NCBI GenBank assembly: GCA_038231395.1
Contig: JBBRLL010000003.1
Coordinates: 62,001 to 126,000 of the forward strand
DNA from: Stagnihabitans sp038231395
GTDB lineage: Bacteria; Pseudomonadota; Alphaproteobacteria; Rhodobacterales; Rhodobacteraceae
Direction of reading: 5' to 3'
DNA length: 64,000 nucleotides
Position numbers and translations under genes: made by a program. Of this stretch, positions 43,604 through 53,319 are shown one piece after another. The notes beneath the pieces were generated by a model, which was not told where the DNA came from, did no database searches, and was given only the letters and a program-made list of their open reading frames with translations. Positions within the stretch are counted from its first letter, which is position 1. Each line of letters starts with the position of its first letter.

Positions 43604-43984
43604 ATGAGGCTGGCGGCTTTCTCGCTTCTGGTGCCCGACTATGACGCCGGGATCAGCTTTTTCTGCGCAGGGCTTGGCTTTACTCTGACCGAAGATATCG
43701 ACCAGGGTTCCAAACGCTGGGTCACCGTAAAGCCACCAGAGGGCAATATCCGCATCGTCCTCGCCCGCGCCGATGGTGCAGCCCAACAAGCCGCAGTTGG
43801 CAAGCAAGCCGGCGGCCGCGTCTGGTTGTTCCTGCACACCACCGATTTTGCTGCCGATCATGCGAGGATCATTGCAGCAGGGGGAACCTTTGAGGAAGAA
43901 CCACGCCACGAACCCTACGGCACCGTCGCCGTCTGGCGCGACCCCTTCGGCAACCGCTGGGATTTGATCCAGCCGAAAATATGA
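43604..43984 (+). CDS. VOC-family (glyoxalase-like) protein
   Basis: 126-aa single vicinal-oxygen-chelate domain beginning MRLAAFSLLVPDYDAGISFF. It shows two beta-alpha-beta-beta-beta units and the C-terminal VAVWRDPFGNRWDLIQP, typical of glyoxalase/bleomycin-resistance proteins. The Glu/His metal set cannot be fully assigned. Start at 43604 is chosen because GAGGATGG precedes it and the domain begins directly. It lies 38 bases after bpt and may share its transcript. Confidence 0.85.
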   Translation: MRLAAFSLLVPDYDAGISFFCAGLGFTLTEDIDQGSKRWVTVKPPEGNIRIVLARADGAAQQAAVGKQAGGRVWLFLHTTDFAADHARIIAAGGTFEEEPRHEPYGTVAVWRDPFGNRWDLIQPKI

Positions 43985-44097
43985 CCCCTTCCATGCGTTC
44001 ACAAAAACCCCAAGGGGGTCCGGTTGTGTGAAACGCCCGCTCTTTGGCAACAAACGCATCAGCGCCAAGCATGGCCCTCAAGCAGGAAAATGTGCAA

Positions 44098-45132
44098 TCA
44101 GACCGACCCGATCCGCGCCAAGGCCATCCGCGCCGCCATCCGCAGGGCCGCAACCGTGCTGTCGGGCCGGGCGATCCCCTTGCCCGCAATGTCAAACCCG
44201 GTGCCGTGATCGGGCGAGGTTCGCACAAAAGGCAGGCCCAATGTCACGTTGACCCCGCCGTCAAAGTCCAGCGTCTTGATCGGGATCAACGCCTGATCGT
44301 GGTACATGCAAACCGCCGCGTCGTATCCGGCCCGCGCGCGGGCGTGAAACATCGTATCGGCGGACATCGGGCCGTTGAGGTCAAACCCCTCGACGCGAAG
44401 GCGTTCCAGCAAGGGGGCGATCAGGGTGATTTCTTCGATTCCCATCGCACCACCTTCGCCCGCATGGGGGTTCAGGCCCGCTACCGCCAACCGTGGCCGG
44501 GCGATGCCAAAATCCCGCGTCAAACCAGCGGCGGTCAGGCGGATGACTTGCTCCAGTACAGCGGCCGTCAAAGCCCGAGGCACGTCTGACAAGGCAATGT
44601 GGATGGTGGCAGGCACCACCCGAAGGCTGTCACAGGCCAGCATCATCACCACCGGCACATCGCGGCCCAAGGGCAAACCAGCAAGATGCGCAAGATATTC
44701 GGTATGGCCGGGAAAGCCAAACCCCGCACCATCCTTCAGCGCCTTTTTGTGGATCGGCAGCGTGCAGATGGCCGAGGCAGCACCGCTTTGCACCAAACCC
44801 ACAGCGCGGGCGATCACGTCGATCACCCCTTGCGCGTTGCGCGGGTCAGGCACGCCCGCCACCGCATCACCGTCAAAGCGGTGCGGCAGGACGGGCAGTT
44901 TTCCGGCAGGAACCAGCATCGCCTGCGCCGGTTCGTTGATTTCGGCGAAAGCAGCCCCTTTTGGCAAATGCCTTGGATCGCCGATCCAGAAAAAGGGCAG
45001 GTCGGGCAGGGCGGATCTGGCGGCAATGGCAACCTCCGACCCGATCCCGGCAGGCTCGCCGCACGTCAGGGCAATCGGCGCGAGAGACGAGGACGCATCA
45101 GGCTTTGGCACGGTGTTCGGGTCTGCTTTCAA
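44098..45132 (-). CDS. pdxA: 4-hydroxythreonine-4-phosphate dehydrogenase
   Basis: 344-aa enzyme of the DXP-dependent pyridoxal phosphate pathway. Conserved blocks are LTCGEPAGIGSEVA, the substrate loop near FPGHTEYLAHLAG, LNPHAGEGGAMG and MYHDQALIPIKTLDF, in which His residues bind metal. It is downstream of surA in the usual alphaproteobacterial order lptF-lptG-lptD-surA-pdxA; rsmA, often next, is missing here and a VOC gene faces it instead. Confidence 0.95.
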   Translation of the reverse strand: MKADPNTVPKPDASSSLAPIALTCGEPAGIGSEVAIAARSALPDLPFFWIGDPRHLPKGAAFAEINEPAQAMLVPAGKLPVLPHRFDGDAVAGVPDPRNAQGVIDVIARAVGLVQSGAASAICTLPIHKKALKDGAGFGFPGHTEYLAHLAGLPLGRDVPVVMMLACDSLRVVPATIHIALSDVPRALTAAVLEQVIRLTAAGLTRDFGIARPRLAVAGLNPHAGEGGAMGIEEITLIAPLLERLRVEGFDLNGPMSADTMFHARARAGYDAAVCMYHDQALIPIKTLDFDGGVNVTLGLPFVRTSPDHGTGFDIAGKGIARPDSTVAALRMAARMALARIGSV

Positions 45133-45214
45133 GATGAGGTTGCGCCAGCTTTCAGGTCTGATTTTGGGTTGATCTGCGGACCGATGCGGGCATCACGTGG
45201 CGCGCTGGTTTTCA

Positions 45215-46435
45215 TCATTGCTGAACGATGATCGCATCAGACCGCAACTCCTCCAGATAGGTTGACGCCAACAAGGTGACCTTCTTGTTGACCAAAGTGT
45301 TGCGCACATCGTCGCGTGAGGCTGCGACCAAGGATTGTGGGGTGCGGGCGCACAGCATCACCAATTCCGCCGCCCCGTTTGAGGCTGTCAGGATCACACT
45401 TTCCCCGGCGTCCAGACCGGCTATCGGCCCCCGCAAGGCCGGCGGCAATGCGGCCTCTGGCACAGTCTGGCGCTGCAAAGCCTCGACCGGAAGGCCACGG
45501 GCGGCGGTGTTCAGGCCGCCGCAGGTGTTCAGGCTGGCGTGTAGTCTGACAAGATCAGCGCCAACCGGTGGCACAAAGACCGCATAATCCACCAGCGTCA
45601 CCGATTTCGCCGGCCCGCTGCTGACGCTGACATCGCGCAGAAAATACAGCGCCTTCGCCCCCGGTTGCGGCAGCAGTTGCGACATCTCACCGGGTTTCAG
45701 CGCGGTCAAAGCCGCAGCCACGTCGGGCGGCAGGGCGGTCACCTCGATCCAGTCCAGCGCCCCCCCGTTGGCAGCCGTGTTCACTTTGGAGAAAAGACTG
45801 GCCTCCGTCGCGAAATCCGCCGCCGATTTCACCTTGTCGCGAATGCGCTGAAGGATGCCTGCCACATCGGTTTTGCCATCATCCACCAGCACGATTTCGG
45901 ACAGCAAAAGCCGCAATGCCCCACCCGAGGCGGCACCTGCGGCAATGGCGCGGTCAACCTCGGCATCGGTGACATGGATCTGTCCACCGAATTTGGCGCG
46001 CAACGTTTGACGCCACAGGATCCCGGCTTTGACAAAATCCCGGAAGGTCTGCGGCTCCACCTCAGCTTGCGCGATGGTGTTGAGGAATTCCTCGGTCGTA
46101 AGATTGCCGCGTGCGGCGAATTCATCCATTCCGGCCTTGATATCGTCAGGGCTGATGGTGACGCCAAAATGTTTGGCCGCATCCATCTGCAAACGGTCAG
46201 AGATCAGGCCGTCCATCGCCATCTGCGCCAGATCGCCCTGCTGGTTCAAAACAGTCAGAAAGGCGCGGCGCTGCGCGACCTCGTACCGTGTGATCACTGT
46301 GCCGTTGACCGTCACGGCCGGGGCGAACAGATCAGATTGTGCCTGAACCGGCGGGGCCAAAGCAGTGGCAAAGCCAAGGAAGGCCAAAGCCATCCCAAAC
46401 CGCATCAAAAGTTCCACACTCCGCTTCATCCGCAT
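45215..46435 (-). CDS. surA: Periplasmic chaperone/peptidyl-prolyl isomerase SurA-like
   Basis: 406-aa exported protein; signal peptide MALAFLGFATALAPPVQAQ. The N-terminal SurA chaperone domain starts VTVNGTVITRYEVAQRRAFL and continues with DGLISDRLQMDAAKHFGV. A parvulin-like domain follows (LLLSEIVLVDDGKTDVAGIL, then NGGALDWIEVTALPPDVAAA). It helps outer-membrane proteins such as LptD fold. Sequence identity to E. coli SurA is low, as usual in this group. It is 22 bases downstream of lptD. Confidence 0.9.
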   Translation of the reverse strand: MRMKRSVELLMRFGMALAFLGFATALAPPVQAQSDLFAPAVTVNGTVITRYEVAQRRAFLTVLNQQGDLAQMAMDGLISDRLQMDAAKHFGVTISPDDIKAGMDEFAARGNLTTEEFLNTIAQAEVEPQTFRDFVKAGILWRQTLRAKFGGQIHVTDAEVDRAIAAGAASGGALRLLLSEIVLVDDGKTDVAGILQRIRDKVKSAADFATEASLFSKVNTAANGGALDWIEVTALPPDVAAALTALKPGEMSQLLPQPGAKALYFLRDVSVSSGPAKSVTLVDYAVFVPPVGADLVRLHASLNTCGGLNTAARGLPVEALQRQTVPEAALPPALRGPIAGLDAGESVILTASNGAAELVMLCARTPQSLVAASRDDVRNTLVNKKVTLLASTYLEELRSDAIIVQQ

Positions 46436-46457
46436 GTTCCCGTCTTAAACCTTACCG

Positions 46458-48614
46458 TCATTTGCGGCACACCCGCCCCGGCACATTGGCCGAACTGCCG
46501 CCAAAGCCCAAAAGTGCCAGCGACAACCCGAAATCGGTGCTGGCGCGTACGCTCGTCGACGTGGTGTATTGGCGCGAGAGAGAAATATCCACCGAAAGAC
46601 ACTCGTTCTGGAAGTTGAGGTTCAAGCCGGCTTTTGCCATCTTTGCCGCCACCAGATCATAGCGGGTGGTGACGTTGGCTTTCCAGTACCGTGTCAGATC
46701 AAAGGTGCCGTTTAGCACCATTTCGCGCACGGGCAGGCTACGGTTCTCGGCAGTGTCGGCGCGCAGGTATTCATAACCGCCCGACAGCACCAGTTTTGGT
46801 CGGTTCAGGTTGAAACGCATCTCACCTTTGGTGGCACCATAGGTGTCGTCCAGCAAGGCACGCGCCGTCAGGCTCAGGCCCTGCACACCCGCCAAAGACA
46901 GCGCCACCAGCCAGTCAGAGGATTTGCCCCGCAACCCGGAGGTGGCGCTGAAGGCGTTGGGGTTGGTGGCCCAGAACACGCGCCCCGCCGTCAGGCCCGC
47001 TGTCCAGCCCGATGCAGCAGTGCGCAGATAATTCACCCCGAAGTTAAGCCTGGTCCCACCCTCGAACGCATCGGCACCGGGGTACCGGTTCAACGCGAAC
47101 AGGTTGCTTTCGTCAAACTCCACCAGCGCGGAATCCTCATTCGGGATGGCAAGGCTGGGTCGTGGAGCGGTGACCAGTTGCACGACAGGCTCGATCAGCT
47201 GGCTGGCACCGGACCGGCTCACTTTGACCCAAGGCCAGCGCAATTCGATGCCAGTGGTTCCGGTGCTGCGGACCGGATGACCGGCAAAGACCGCATCCTG
47301 GGCGATCGTGTAGAAGTCGGCGCGCAGATCAGCCTCGGTCGAAACCTCCATCCCGTTGTTCAGGGTCCAGTTGCGCCGCCAATCCCCCTTGAAGGTCAGC
47401 CGCGCCATATCTCTGCCATCGGTAATGCCGTCGCCATTGGTGTCCAACGGGTCGGTCGAGGGGCGGTATTGGCTGTGCGTCTGAATTTCAAAGTCGCCCT
47501 CGCCACCCAGCAGGGCTGGCAGAAAGCGGCGGTGAAACTCCATGTCCGTCAGGAACGACGGCTGGGTCGAATTGCTTTCGCCGGCCCGGATCCACCGCAA
47601 GCCAAGCGCCGAAGCCGAGAAATACAGGTTGCGCTGCACCTTGGTGACATCGACGCGAGAGTTCAGAAGGTCCGCATTGGAGATGGCATAGTCTGACAGA
47701 TAGGCGGAATCGCTGGCGGTCAGGGCATGCAGGCCAAGGTGAAAGCCGTGGCCCAGATCGAAACTGCCGGTTGCTTCCAGATAGCCGCGCAGGTCGGCAG
47801 CCGTGATAGTGTCATGGGTCAGCGCCCCTTCCACCTCCAGCGTGCCATGGGCAAAGGCCTGCCGGTAGCGCAGGTCCAGCGTCTGATCGTCGCGGTTGGT
47901 GAAATAGGGGGTGATCAGCAGATCGCGGCTGGGTCCAAGGGTGATGAAATACGGAAGCTTAAGCCCGGTTCCAAGCAAGGAGGTGGAGCGCAGCTTGGGG
48001 ATCAGCAGGCCGGTCGCGCGTGACAGCGTGGGGTCCGGCACCCGCAACACAGGGATATAAAGCACCGGCACGTTGGCAAACCGCAAAGTGGCGTCCGAAA
48101 ACCAGATTTGCTGGGCCAGTGCGTCATGCACCACTTCGCGCGCCCTGATCTCCCACAGGGGCGTGGTCGAGCCCTGGCAGATCGTGCAGCCCGACGCCAC
48201 AACCCGACGCATCGCCGTATAGCGCCCGCCATCCGTGCGCAAAACCTGAGCAGCCGCCAGTTGCAGCCGTTGGTTCATCACCACCCGGGCCGAGGTCAAC
48301 AGCCCCTCGGTCAAGTCCGCCGACAGGTCCGCCTGATCAGCCAGAACCACGACCTTGCTGCCATCCTCCACCCTGATCGGCCCGGTGATCGTCAGCCGGT
48401 CGGCGGCACGGTCATAGATGACGGCGCTGGCCGTCAGGTGGCGGTTTTGAAAGAACACCTCGACATGACCCTTGGCCACAAGAACTGTCGGGGATTGCAG
48501 GGCAACGCTGTCGGCCACCAATGTCGTGTGGTCAGTTGGCCCGCCCGCGGCTGGCACGGCTTCGGCCCGCACCATCCAGGGCATCATCAGCAAGATAAGG
48601 ATAAGCCAGCGCAT
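46458..48614 (-). CDS. lptD: LPS assembly outer-membrane protein LptD
   Basis: 718-aa outer-membrane protein that inserts lipopolysaccharide in the outer leaflet. After a signal peptide (LILILLMMPWMVRAEA) is an OstA-like jelly-roll (VALQSPTVLVAKGHVEVFF, then DRLTITGPIRVEDG). A C-x2-C pair lies in VASGCTICQGS, and the last residues (GRVCRK) include another Cys, consistent with the disulfides needed for maturation. The C-terminal two-thirds alternate as beta-barrel strands. It overlaps lptG by one base. Confidence 0.94.
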   Translation of the reverse strand: MRWLILILLMMPWMVRAEAVPAAGGPTDHTTLVADSVALQSPTVLVAKGHVEVFFQNRHLTASAVIYDRAADRLTITGPIRVEDGSKVVVLADQADLSADLTEGLLTSARVVMNQRLQLAAAQVLRTDGGRYTAMRRVVASGCTICQGSTTPLWEIRAREVVHDALAQQIWFSDATLRFANVPVLYIPVLRVPDPTLSRATGLLIPKLRSTSLLGTGLKLPYFITLGPSRDLLITPYFTNRDDQTLDLRYRQAFAHGTLEVEGALTHDTITAADLRGYLEATGSFDLGHGFHLGLHALTASDSAYLSDYAISNADLLNSRVDVTKVQRNLYFSASALGLRWIRAGESNSTQPSFLTDMEFHRRFLPALLGGEGDFEIQTHSQYRPSTDPLDTNGDGITDGRDMARLTFKGDWRRNWTLNNGMEVSTEADLRADFYTIAQDAVFAGHPVRSTGTTGIELRWPWVKVSRSGASQLIEPVVQLVTAPRPSLAIPNEDSALVEFDESNLFALNRYPGADAFEGGTRLNFGVNYLRTAASGWTAGLTAGRVFWATNPNAFSATSGLRGKSSDWLVALSLAGVQGLSLTARALLDDTYGATKGEMRFNLNRPKLVLSGGYEYLRADTAENRSLPVREMVLNGTFDLTRYWKANVTTRYDLVAAKMAKAGLNLNFQNECLSVDISLSRQYTTSTSVRASTDFGLSLALLGFGGSSANVPGRVCRK

Positions 48615-49720
48615 CAGCCGTCCTCTACATGCAACAACAACCCAAGCGCCAGCATGGTTGCGGCGAGCGGCGGAATCCAGGCGGCCAGATCGACCGGAAT
48701 TTGGCCGTTCTCGCCCAATATCTGGCCAAAGTTGCGCAGAAAGAACACCGCAAAACCGCAGAGCAGCGCCAGCAGGACCAAAGTTCCGGTCTTGGTCATC
48801 CGCCCGGGCCGCATCGTGAACCCGGCCGCAATCAACACCATCGCGCCAAACAACAAGGGCTGTGCCAGTTCAATCTTGAACCAGACCTGATGGCTGCGGG
48901 CCGAAAAGCCTGCGCGTTGCAATTGCGCGATATAGGCGGGCAGCGCCCAGAAACCGATGGCGCTTGGCGTGCCGAAACTGTCGTGGATGCGGTCGCGCGT
49001 CAACTCGGTCCCCAGCAAATACCCCTCTGGCAAGGCGCTGACATGGCGTTCAGGGTTGGCCTCGGTCAAAGGCCAGACCTTGGCGTCCTTCAGCGCCCAG
49101 TTGCCGGGGTTCAGCGTCGCTTCTTCAGCCTCGATCCGCTGCAACGGCGTGCCCGCAGGGTCAAATGTCAGGAAGCTGACCTGATAAAGTGCTGTGCCGT
49201 CCAGATTGGCGCGCTTGGCGGCGATGACGGTTTGCCCGGCCTCTGACCCTTGGCGCAGCCAAAGCCCTGCACCAGAGCCGGTGGCAGAGATGGTCAGAAC
49301 CGTGCCGCCCCGCGCATGGCCGGCCGACAAAGTATCGTAGTGGCGCGAGGTGGCGGCGACCATCGGATCCAGCACAGCCACCGCAAACACCCCGATCATA
49401 AAGGCCGTCAGCACCGGCCCCGCCAGAAATGACAACCCTGACCGCCCCGCAGCCCGCACCACCACCAGCTCTGATGACCGTGCAAGGCCGACGAACAGGG
49501 CAATCGCGGACAGGATCATGATCAACGGCATGATCCGGTAAATCGTGGCCGGCACGTTGTAAAGCGCCAACTGGAACGCTTCGGTCATGCTCAGGCCCGG
49601 GTTGGCAAACCGGCGGATCTCGTCGATCAGGTCGATCATCAGCATCAGCGCAAAGAAGCCGAAAAACACTTGAAGGAACAGCTTCAAAAAACGCCGGGCG
49701 ATGTAGAAGTGCAGGATCAT
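48614..49720 (-). CDS. lptG: LPS export ABC permease LptG
   Basis: 368-aa inner-membrane subunit of the LptB2FG exporter. It starts MILHFYIARRFLKLFLQVFF and has MLMIDLIDEIRRFANPGLSM and LALYNVPATIYRIMPLIMIL, followed by a periplasmic jelly-roll and three C-terminal helices (AQPLLFGAMVLIAAGFTMRP). The start at 49720 overlaps the lptF stop by four bases (ATGA). Frames open further upstream are lptF read out of frame. Confidence 0.94.
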   Translation of the reverse strand: MILHFYIARRFLKLFLQVFFGFFALMLMIDLIDEIRRFANPGLSMTEAFQLALYNVPATIYRIMPLIMILSAIALFVGLARSSELVVVRAAGRSGLSFLAGPVLTAFMIGVFAVAVLDPMVAATSRHYDTLSAGHARGGTVLTISATGSGAGLWLRQGSEAGQTVIAAKRANLDGTALYQVSFLTFDPAGTPLQRIEAEEATLNPGNWALKDAKVWPLTEANPERHVSALPEGYLLGTELTRDRIHDSFGTPSAIGFWALPAYIAQLQRAGFSARSHQVWFKIELAQPLLFGAMVLIAAGFTMRPGRMTKTGTLVLLALLCGFAVFFLRNFGQILGENGQIPVDLAAWIPPLAATMLALGLLLHVEDG

Positions 49721-50886
49721 GCAGCCGCTCCCATCGGTCCGGGTGAGGCCGAAGCGCGTTGAATGTTGGACCTGGACCTTCCGGCCCACCACAACAGCCC
49801 GTAAGCCATGGCCAGCCCAACCGCCGGGGCCAGATAGGCCAGCACCCACCGTTGCGCCCATCCGGCGGTGCCACGTTCGGCCAGATTGGCGGTGTTGGTC
49901 GACAATCCCTGCACGACGATCAGCAATGCCACGGCCATGGCAATCTGACGCCACAGCCCAAACCGGCTGAACCCGCCAACCAGCAAAGACGCAAATCCCA
50001 CCAGCGTCACCGCCACCGCCAGCAAGGGTTCGGCAAACCGGTTGTGGCCTTCATAGCGCAGCCGACCCTGCGACTCGCCCGTCTCAACCGCCAAGGCTTC
50101 GGTGGGCCATAAAAGCTCCGCCGTCGAAAGTTCGGCCATAGACCGGTTCGGGCGCACGGCTGCCGTCAGCATCGCACCAAGGTCAAAGGTGAAATCGACA
50201 AAGCGCGTCACCGACAAAAGATGGCTGTCGCCATTCAGAACCTGCGCCATCCCGTCAAACATGATCAACTTTGGCCCGGCATCACCGCGCACAAACAGCG
50301 CCCTTTTGGCGGTGTAGATCGTGCTGACGCCTTGCGTGCGGTCATCAGCCAGAAACAGGTCCAGGAGCTCTCCCTTCGGCGAGATATCGTGAAGATAAAC
50401 GGTGACATCGCTGGAAGGATGCGCAAACTGCCCGGGCGTCAGATAGCGCGCTGTGATGTTTTCCGACATGGTGGCGCGGGCTGACACCAAAGCCGCCCGG
50501 CTGGCCGGCACCAGAACATGCCCCATGACGGACATCATCAGCCCGACGATAACGCCGAAATACAAAACCGGACGCGCCAGCCGGTAGTTGGAAAACCCGG
50601 TGGCCTGCATGACGACCAGTTCGCTTTCCAGGATCAACCGGTTGGTGCCATAGACCGTGGCCACAAAGGCCGCGATCGGCAGCACCAGTTTGATCACAGA
50701 GGGCAGCGTCAGCAATGAGAACTCCAGAAACACCAGCGCGGACTGACCGTCGCTGATCAACTGGTCAAACAGGTCCACCGCCTTGTTGATCCAGTAAACC
50801 CCGACCAGAACAAGCGCGAAAAACCCAAAGAGTTGCAGGAATTGCGACAGAAGATAGCGGTCAATCCGGGGCAACGTGGCGTCCAT
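49717..50886 (-). CDS. lptF: LPS export ABC permease LptF
   Basis: 389-aa partner of LptG, starting MDATLPRIDRYLLSQFLQLF at 50886. It has FFALVLVGVYWINKAVDLFD, LVLPIAAFVATVYGTNRLI and the LptF/G family segment ESELVVMQATGFSNYRLARP; C-terminal helices include LLAVAVTLVGFASLLVGGF. It heads the lptF-lptG-lptD-surA-pdxA unit and is divergent from pepA with 180 bases between. Confidence 0.94.
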   Translation of the reverse strand: MDATLPRIDRYLLSQFLQLFGFFALVLVGVYWINKAVDLFDQLISDGQSALVFLEFSLLTLPSVIKLVLPIAAFVATVYGTNRLILESELVVMQATGFSNYRLARPVLYFGVIVGLMMSVMGHVLVPASRAALVSARATMSENITARYLTPGQFAHPSSDVTVYLHDISPKGELLDLFLADDRTQGVSTIYTAKRALFVRGDAGPKLIMFDGMAQVLNGDSHLLSVTRFVDFTFDLGAMLTAAVRPNRSMAELSTAELLWPTEALAVETGESQGRLRYEGHNRFAEPLLAVAVTLVGFASLLVGGFSRFGLWRQIAMAVALLIVVQGLSTNTANLAERGTAGWAQRWVLAYLAPAVGLAMAYGLLWWAGRSRSNIQRASASPGPMGAAA

Positions 50887-51066
50887 TCTGGTGTCATCGG
50901 CCCGTGTTCCATGGCCTTGATTAAACGGCCTCGCGTGAACGGACCTTTCGCAACGCGGCGACCCTAGACCGAAAGCCGGACGGGGAAAACTCATATCTGG
51001 CCATTCCCCGATCGCGGGGCTAGCGTCACCCGAAATCCGCCACTGGCCACAACCCGGAGCTTTCGC

Positions 51067-52539
51067 ATGACCGACGTCCTTTCGCCCCATCTGCTGCCCT
51101 TTGATGCCGAGGCTTTGGCCCTGCATGTCGGACGCATTGTCCTTTTGGTTGATGGCACAGCCCCGTCAGGTGTGGCGGCGCGCCGGGTTGACCGGCTGAC
51201 CCGTGGGGCGGTCAAGCGCCTGATGGCCAGCGAGGGGTGGGCCAAGGTCAAACCCGGTGAGGCGATGGACTTGGCCTATCCCGCCGGTCTTGCCGCCGAG
51301 GCCGTGCAGGTTGTGCGCCTGCCGCGCCGCGCCGAGGTTGCCGATGCCCGAAAAGCGGGCGGCATGATCGCCAAAGCACGAGGCACGGCACCGGTCCTTG
51401 TGCTGGCCGAGAGTCATCCGCGCCAGAACGACCTGATCTTCGGGCTTGTGGTGCGGACCTATGACTTTGACCTTTATAAATCCGCTGAGAAGAAAGCGCG
51501 GGGACCGGTCAGCCTGATGGTGGCCGATGTGGCGGCGGCCACGGCGGCTTTGGCCACGGCCAGTGCTTTGGCGCAGGGGATTTTCTTCACCCGCGATCTG
51601 GTCAACGAGCCGGCCAACGTGCTGACCACGATGGAATTTGCCCATCGTCTGACCGGCTTGCGCGAGCTTGGCGTGCAGGTCGAGGTGCTGGAAGAGGCAG
51701 ACCTGTCGCGACTAGGCATGAACCTTTTGTTGGGCGTGGGTGTGGGCTCGGAATGCCCAACCAAACTCGTGGTGATGCACTGGAAAGGCGGGGCCGAGGG
51801 CGAAGCGCCCTTTGCTCTGGTTGGCAAGGGCGTGTGCTTTGACACGGGCGGGATATCCATCAAAGGTGCTGGCGGGATGGAAGAAATGACGATGGACATG
51901 GGCGGGGCAGGGGTGGTGGCCGGGGTGATGAAAACTCTGGCCCTGCGCGGGGCCCGCGCCAACGTCGTGGGTCTGGTGGGACTGGTGGAGAACATGCCGG
52001 ACGGTCGGGCGATGCGTCCGGGCGACATCGTGACGTCGATGAAAGGTGACACGGTCGAAGTGATCAATACCGATGCCGAGGGGCGTTTGGTGCTGGCCGA
52101 CGTGCTGTGGTACGCGCAGGAAAAGTTCGCACCCAAGGGGATCATCAACCTCGCCACCCTGACCGGTGCGATCATCGTGGCCCTGGGCGCGGAACATGCC
52201 GGGGTGTTTTCCAACGACGACGCCTTGTGCAACGGGTTCCTGAAGGCCGCGAAGACCGAAGGCGAGGGTGCGTGGCGGATGCCGATGGGGGCAGCCTATG
52301 ACGAAAAGCTGAAATCCCGGCTGGCAGACATGATGAATGTGGGTGGCCGCGATGGCGGTGCGATCATCGCGGCACAGTTCATCAAACGGTTCATCAAAGA
52401 CGGGATGCCTTGGGTCCACCTGGACATTGCTGGCGTCACCCTGGCGAAGGGCGACACCGCGCTTGCGCCCAAAGGGGCGACCGGGTGGGGGGTGCTGGCC
52501 CTGAACCGTTTGATCGCCGAGATGTTCGAGGGCAAATGA
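51067..52539 (+). CDS. pepA: Leucyl aminopeptidase
   Basis: 490-aa M17 cytosolic aminopeptidase. The catalytic C-domain has VGKGVCFDTGGISIKGAGGM with metal-binding Lys and Asp, MDMGGAGVVAGVM, and the family signature NTDAEGRLVLADVL with its active-site Arg. The N-terminal domain (residues 1-170) is the variable DNA/regulatory domain. In other bacteria PepA also binds DNA; nothing here tests that. Its stop overlaps the start of a 37-codon frame. Confidence 0.95.
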   Translation: MTDVLSPHLLPFDAEALALHVGRIVLLVDGTAPSGVAARRVDRLTRGAVKRLMASEGWAKVKPGEAMDLAYPAGLAAEAVQVVRLPRRAEVADARKAGGMIAKARGTAPVLVLAESHPRQNDLIFGLVVRTYDFDLYKSAEKKARGPVSLMVADVAAATAALATASALAQGIFFTRDLVNEPANVLTTMEFAHRLTGLRELGVQVEVLEEADLSRLGMNLLLGVGVGSECPTKLVVMHWKGGAEGEAPFALVGKGVCFDTGGISIKGAGGMEEMTMDMGGAGVVAGVMKTLALRGARANVVGLVGLVENMPDGRAMRPGDIVTSMKGDTVEVINTDAEGRLVLADVLWYAQEKFAPKGIINLATLTGAIIVALGAEHAGVFSNDDALCNGFLKAAKTEGEGAWRMPMGAAYDEKLKSRLADMMNVGGRDGGAIIAAQFIKRFIKDGMPWVHLDIAGVTLAKGDTALAPKGATGWGVLALNRLIAEMFEGK

Positions 52540-52649
52540 AGGTGAAGTTGGCGGCGGCCGTGGTAGGGCAGGTTGCGCGCGACGAAGTTGCGCGGGACAA
52601 AGTTGCGGGCGAGGCGAAAACTGTGGCGGCGAAAGCGTGGTTGCAATGA
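52536..52649 (+). CDS. 37-codon coupled ORF between pepA and holC
   Basis: The frame starts in the ATGA that ends pepA and ends in the ATGA that starts holC, so both junctions are four-base overlaps. The product is a helical, charged peptide: MKVKLAAAVVG, then QVARDEVARDKVAGEAK and TVAAKAWLQ. Codons 13-27 are three 15-base repeats (GTTGCGCGCGACGAA and variants). No family known. It may be a real small gene, or the repeat may simply have lengthened a spacer while keeping the reading frame that couples pepA to holC. Confidence 0.45.
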   Translation: MKVKLAAAVVGQVARDEVARDKVAGEAKTVAAKAWLQ

Positions 52650-53113
52650 CGGCGACTGCGGTTTTCTATCACCTGATCCGCGCCTCGTTGGATGACACGG
52701 TGTTGACCACGGTGTCGCGGGCCTTGGGCGCGGGATGGCGGGTGATGATCCGGGCACCCTTGCCGGGGCTGCTGGAGCATCTGGACACCAAACTGTGGCT
52801 GGGGCCGGAGGACAGTTTTCTGGCCCATGGCTTGCAAGACGGGATGAGAGACGCGTCTCAACCGGTGCTTCTGGGGTCAGGGCCGATCACCAACAGCGCC
52901 AGGGGGCTGATGCTGCTGGCCGGGGCGCAGGCTGCGCGCGATGAGGTGACGGGACTGGAGCGGCTGTGGGTGCTTTTCGACGGCGCCGACCCTGAGGCAG
53001 TTGCGGTGGCCCGGAAGAGGTGGACGGAGTTCACCGGCTGGGGTCTGGCGGCGCAATACTGGAGCGATGAGGGTGGGACTTGGGTGAAAAAGACCGAACG
53101 TCCGGCGGGTTGA
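52646..53113 (+). CDS. holC: DNA polymerase III chi subunit
   Basis: 155-aa clamp-loader accessory subunit that links the replisome to SSB. The pattern TAVFYHLIRASLDDTVLTTV, MIRAPLPGLLEHLDTKLWL and the C-terminal WTEFTGWGLAAQYWSDEGGT is diagnostic of HolC. The ATG at 52646 overlaps the preceding stop (ATGA). pepA-holC order is common in proteobacteria. Confidence 0.92.
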   Translation: MTATAVFYHLIRASLDDTVLTTVSRALGAGWRVMIRAPLPGLLEHLDTKLWLGPEDSFLAHGLQDGMRDASQPVLLGSGPITNSARGLMLLAGAQAARDEVTGLERLWVLFDGADPEAVAVARKRWTEFTGWGLAAQYWSDEGGTWVKKTERPAG

Positions 53114-53319
53114 CGCGCCCTTCGGGACTTGCCCCTGCGGGAGCGGGGTGCCGCGATAAATCGCGGCACAACGTGAGTCCGGGTCTTGCGGTTTGCGCGC
53201 TGATTGGGAGGGCTTTTGAATGACGTTTTGATTTCGCGGGGCTGAGGGGGGGTCAGGGCACTTTTCGTCGCGTCTTTGGCGTGGCTTTCAGGGTTCGAAC
53301 TCTCGCCCCATATTGCCCG

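Noticed and set aside
43988..44024. Terminator hairpin GACCCC...GGGGTC between the VOC gene and pdxA
   Set aside because: Long loop and no T-run; too weak to list.
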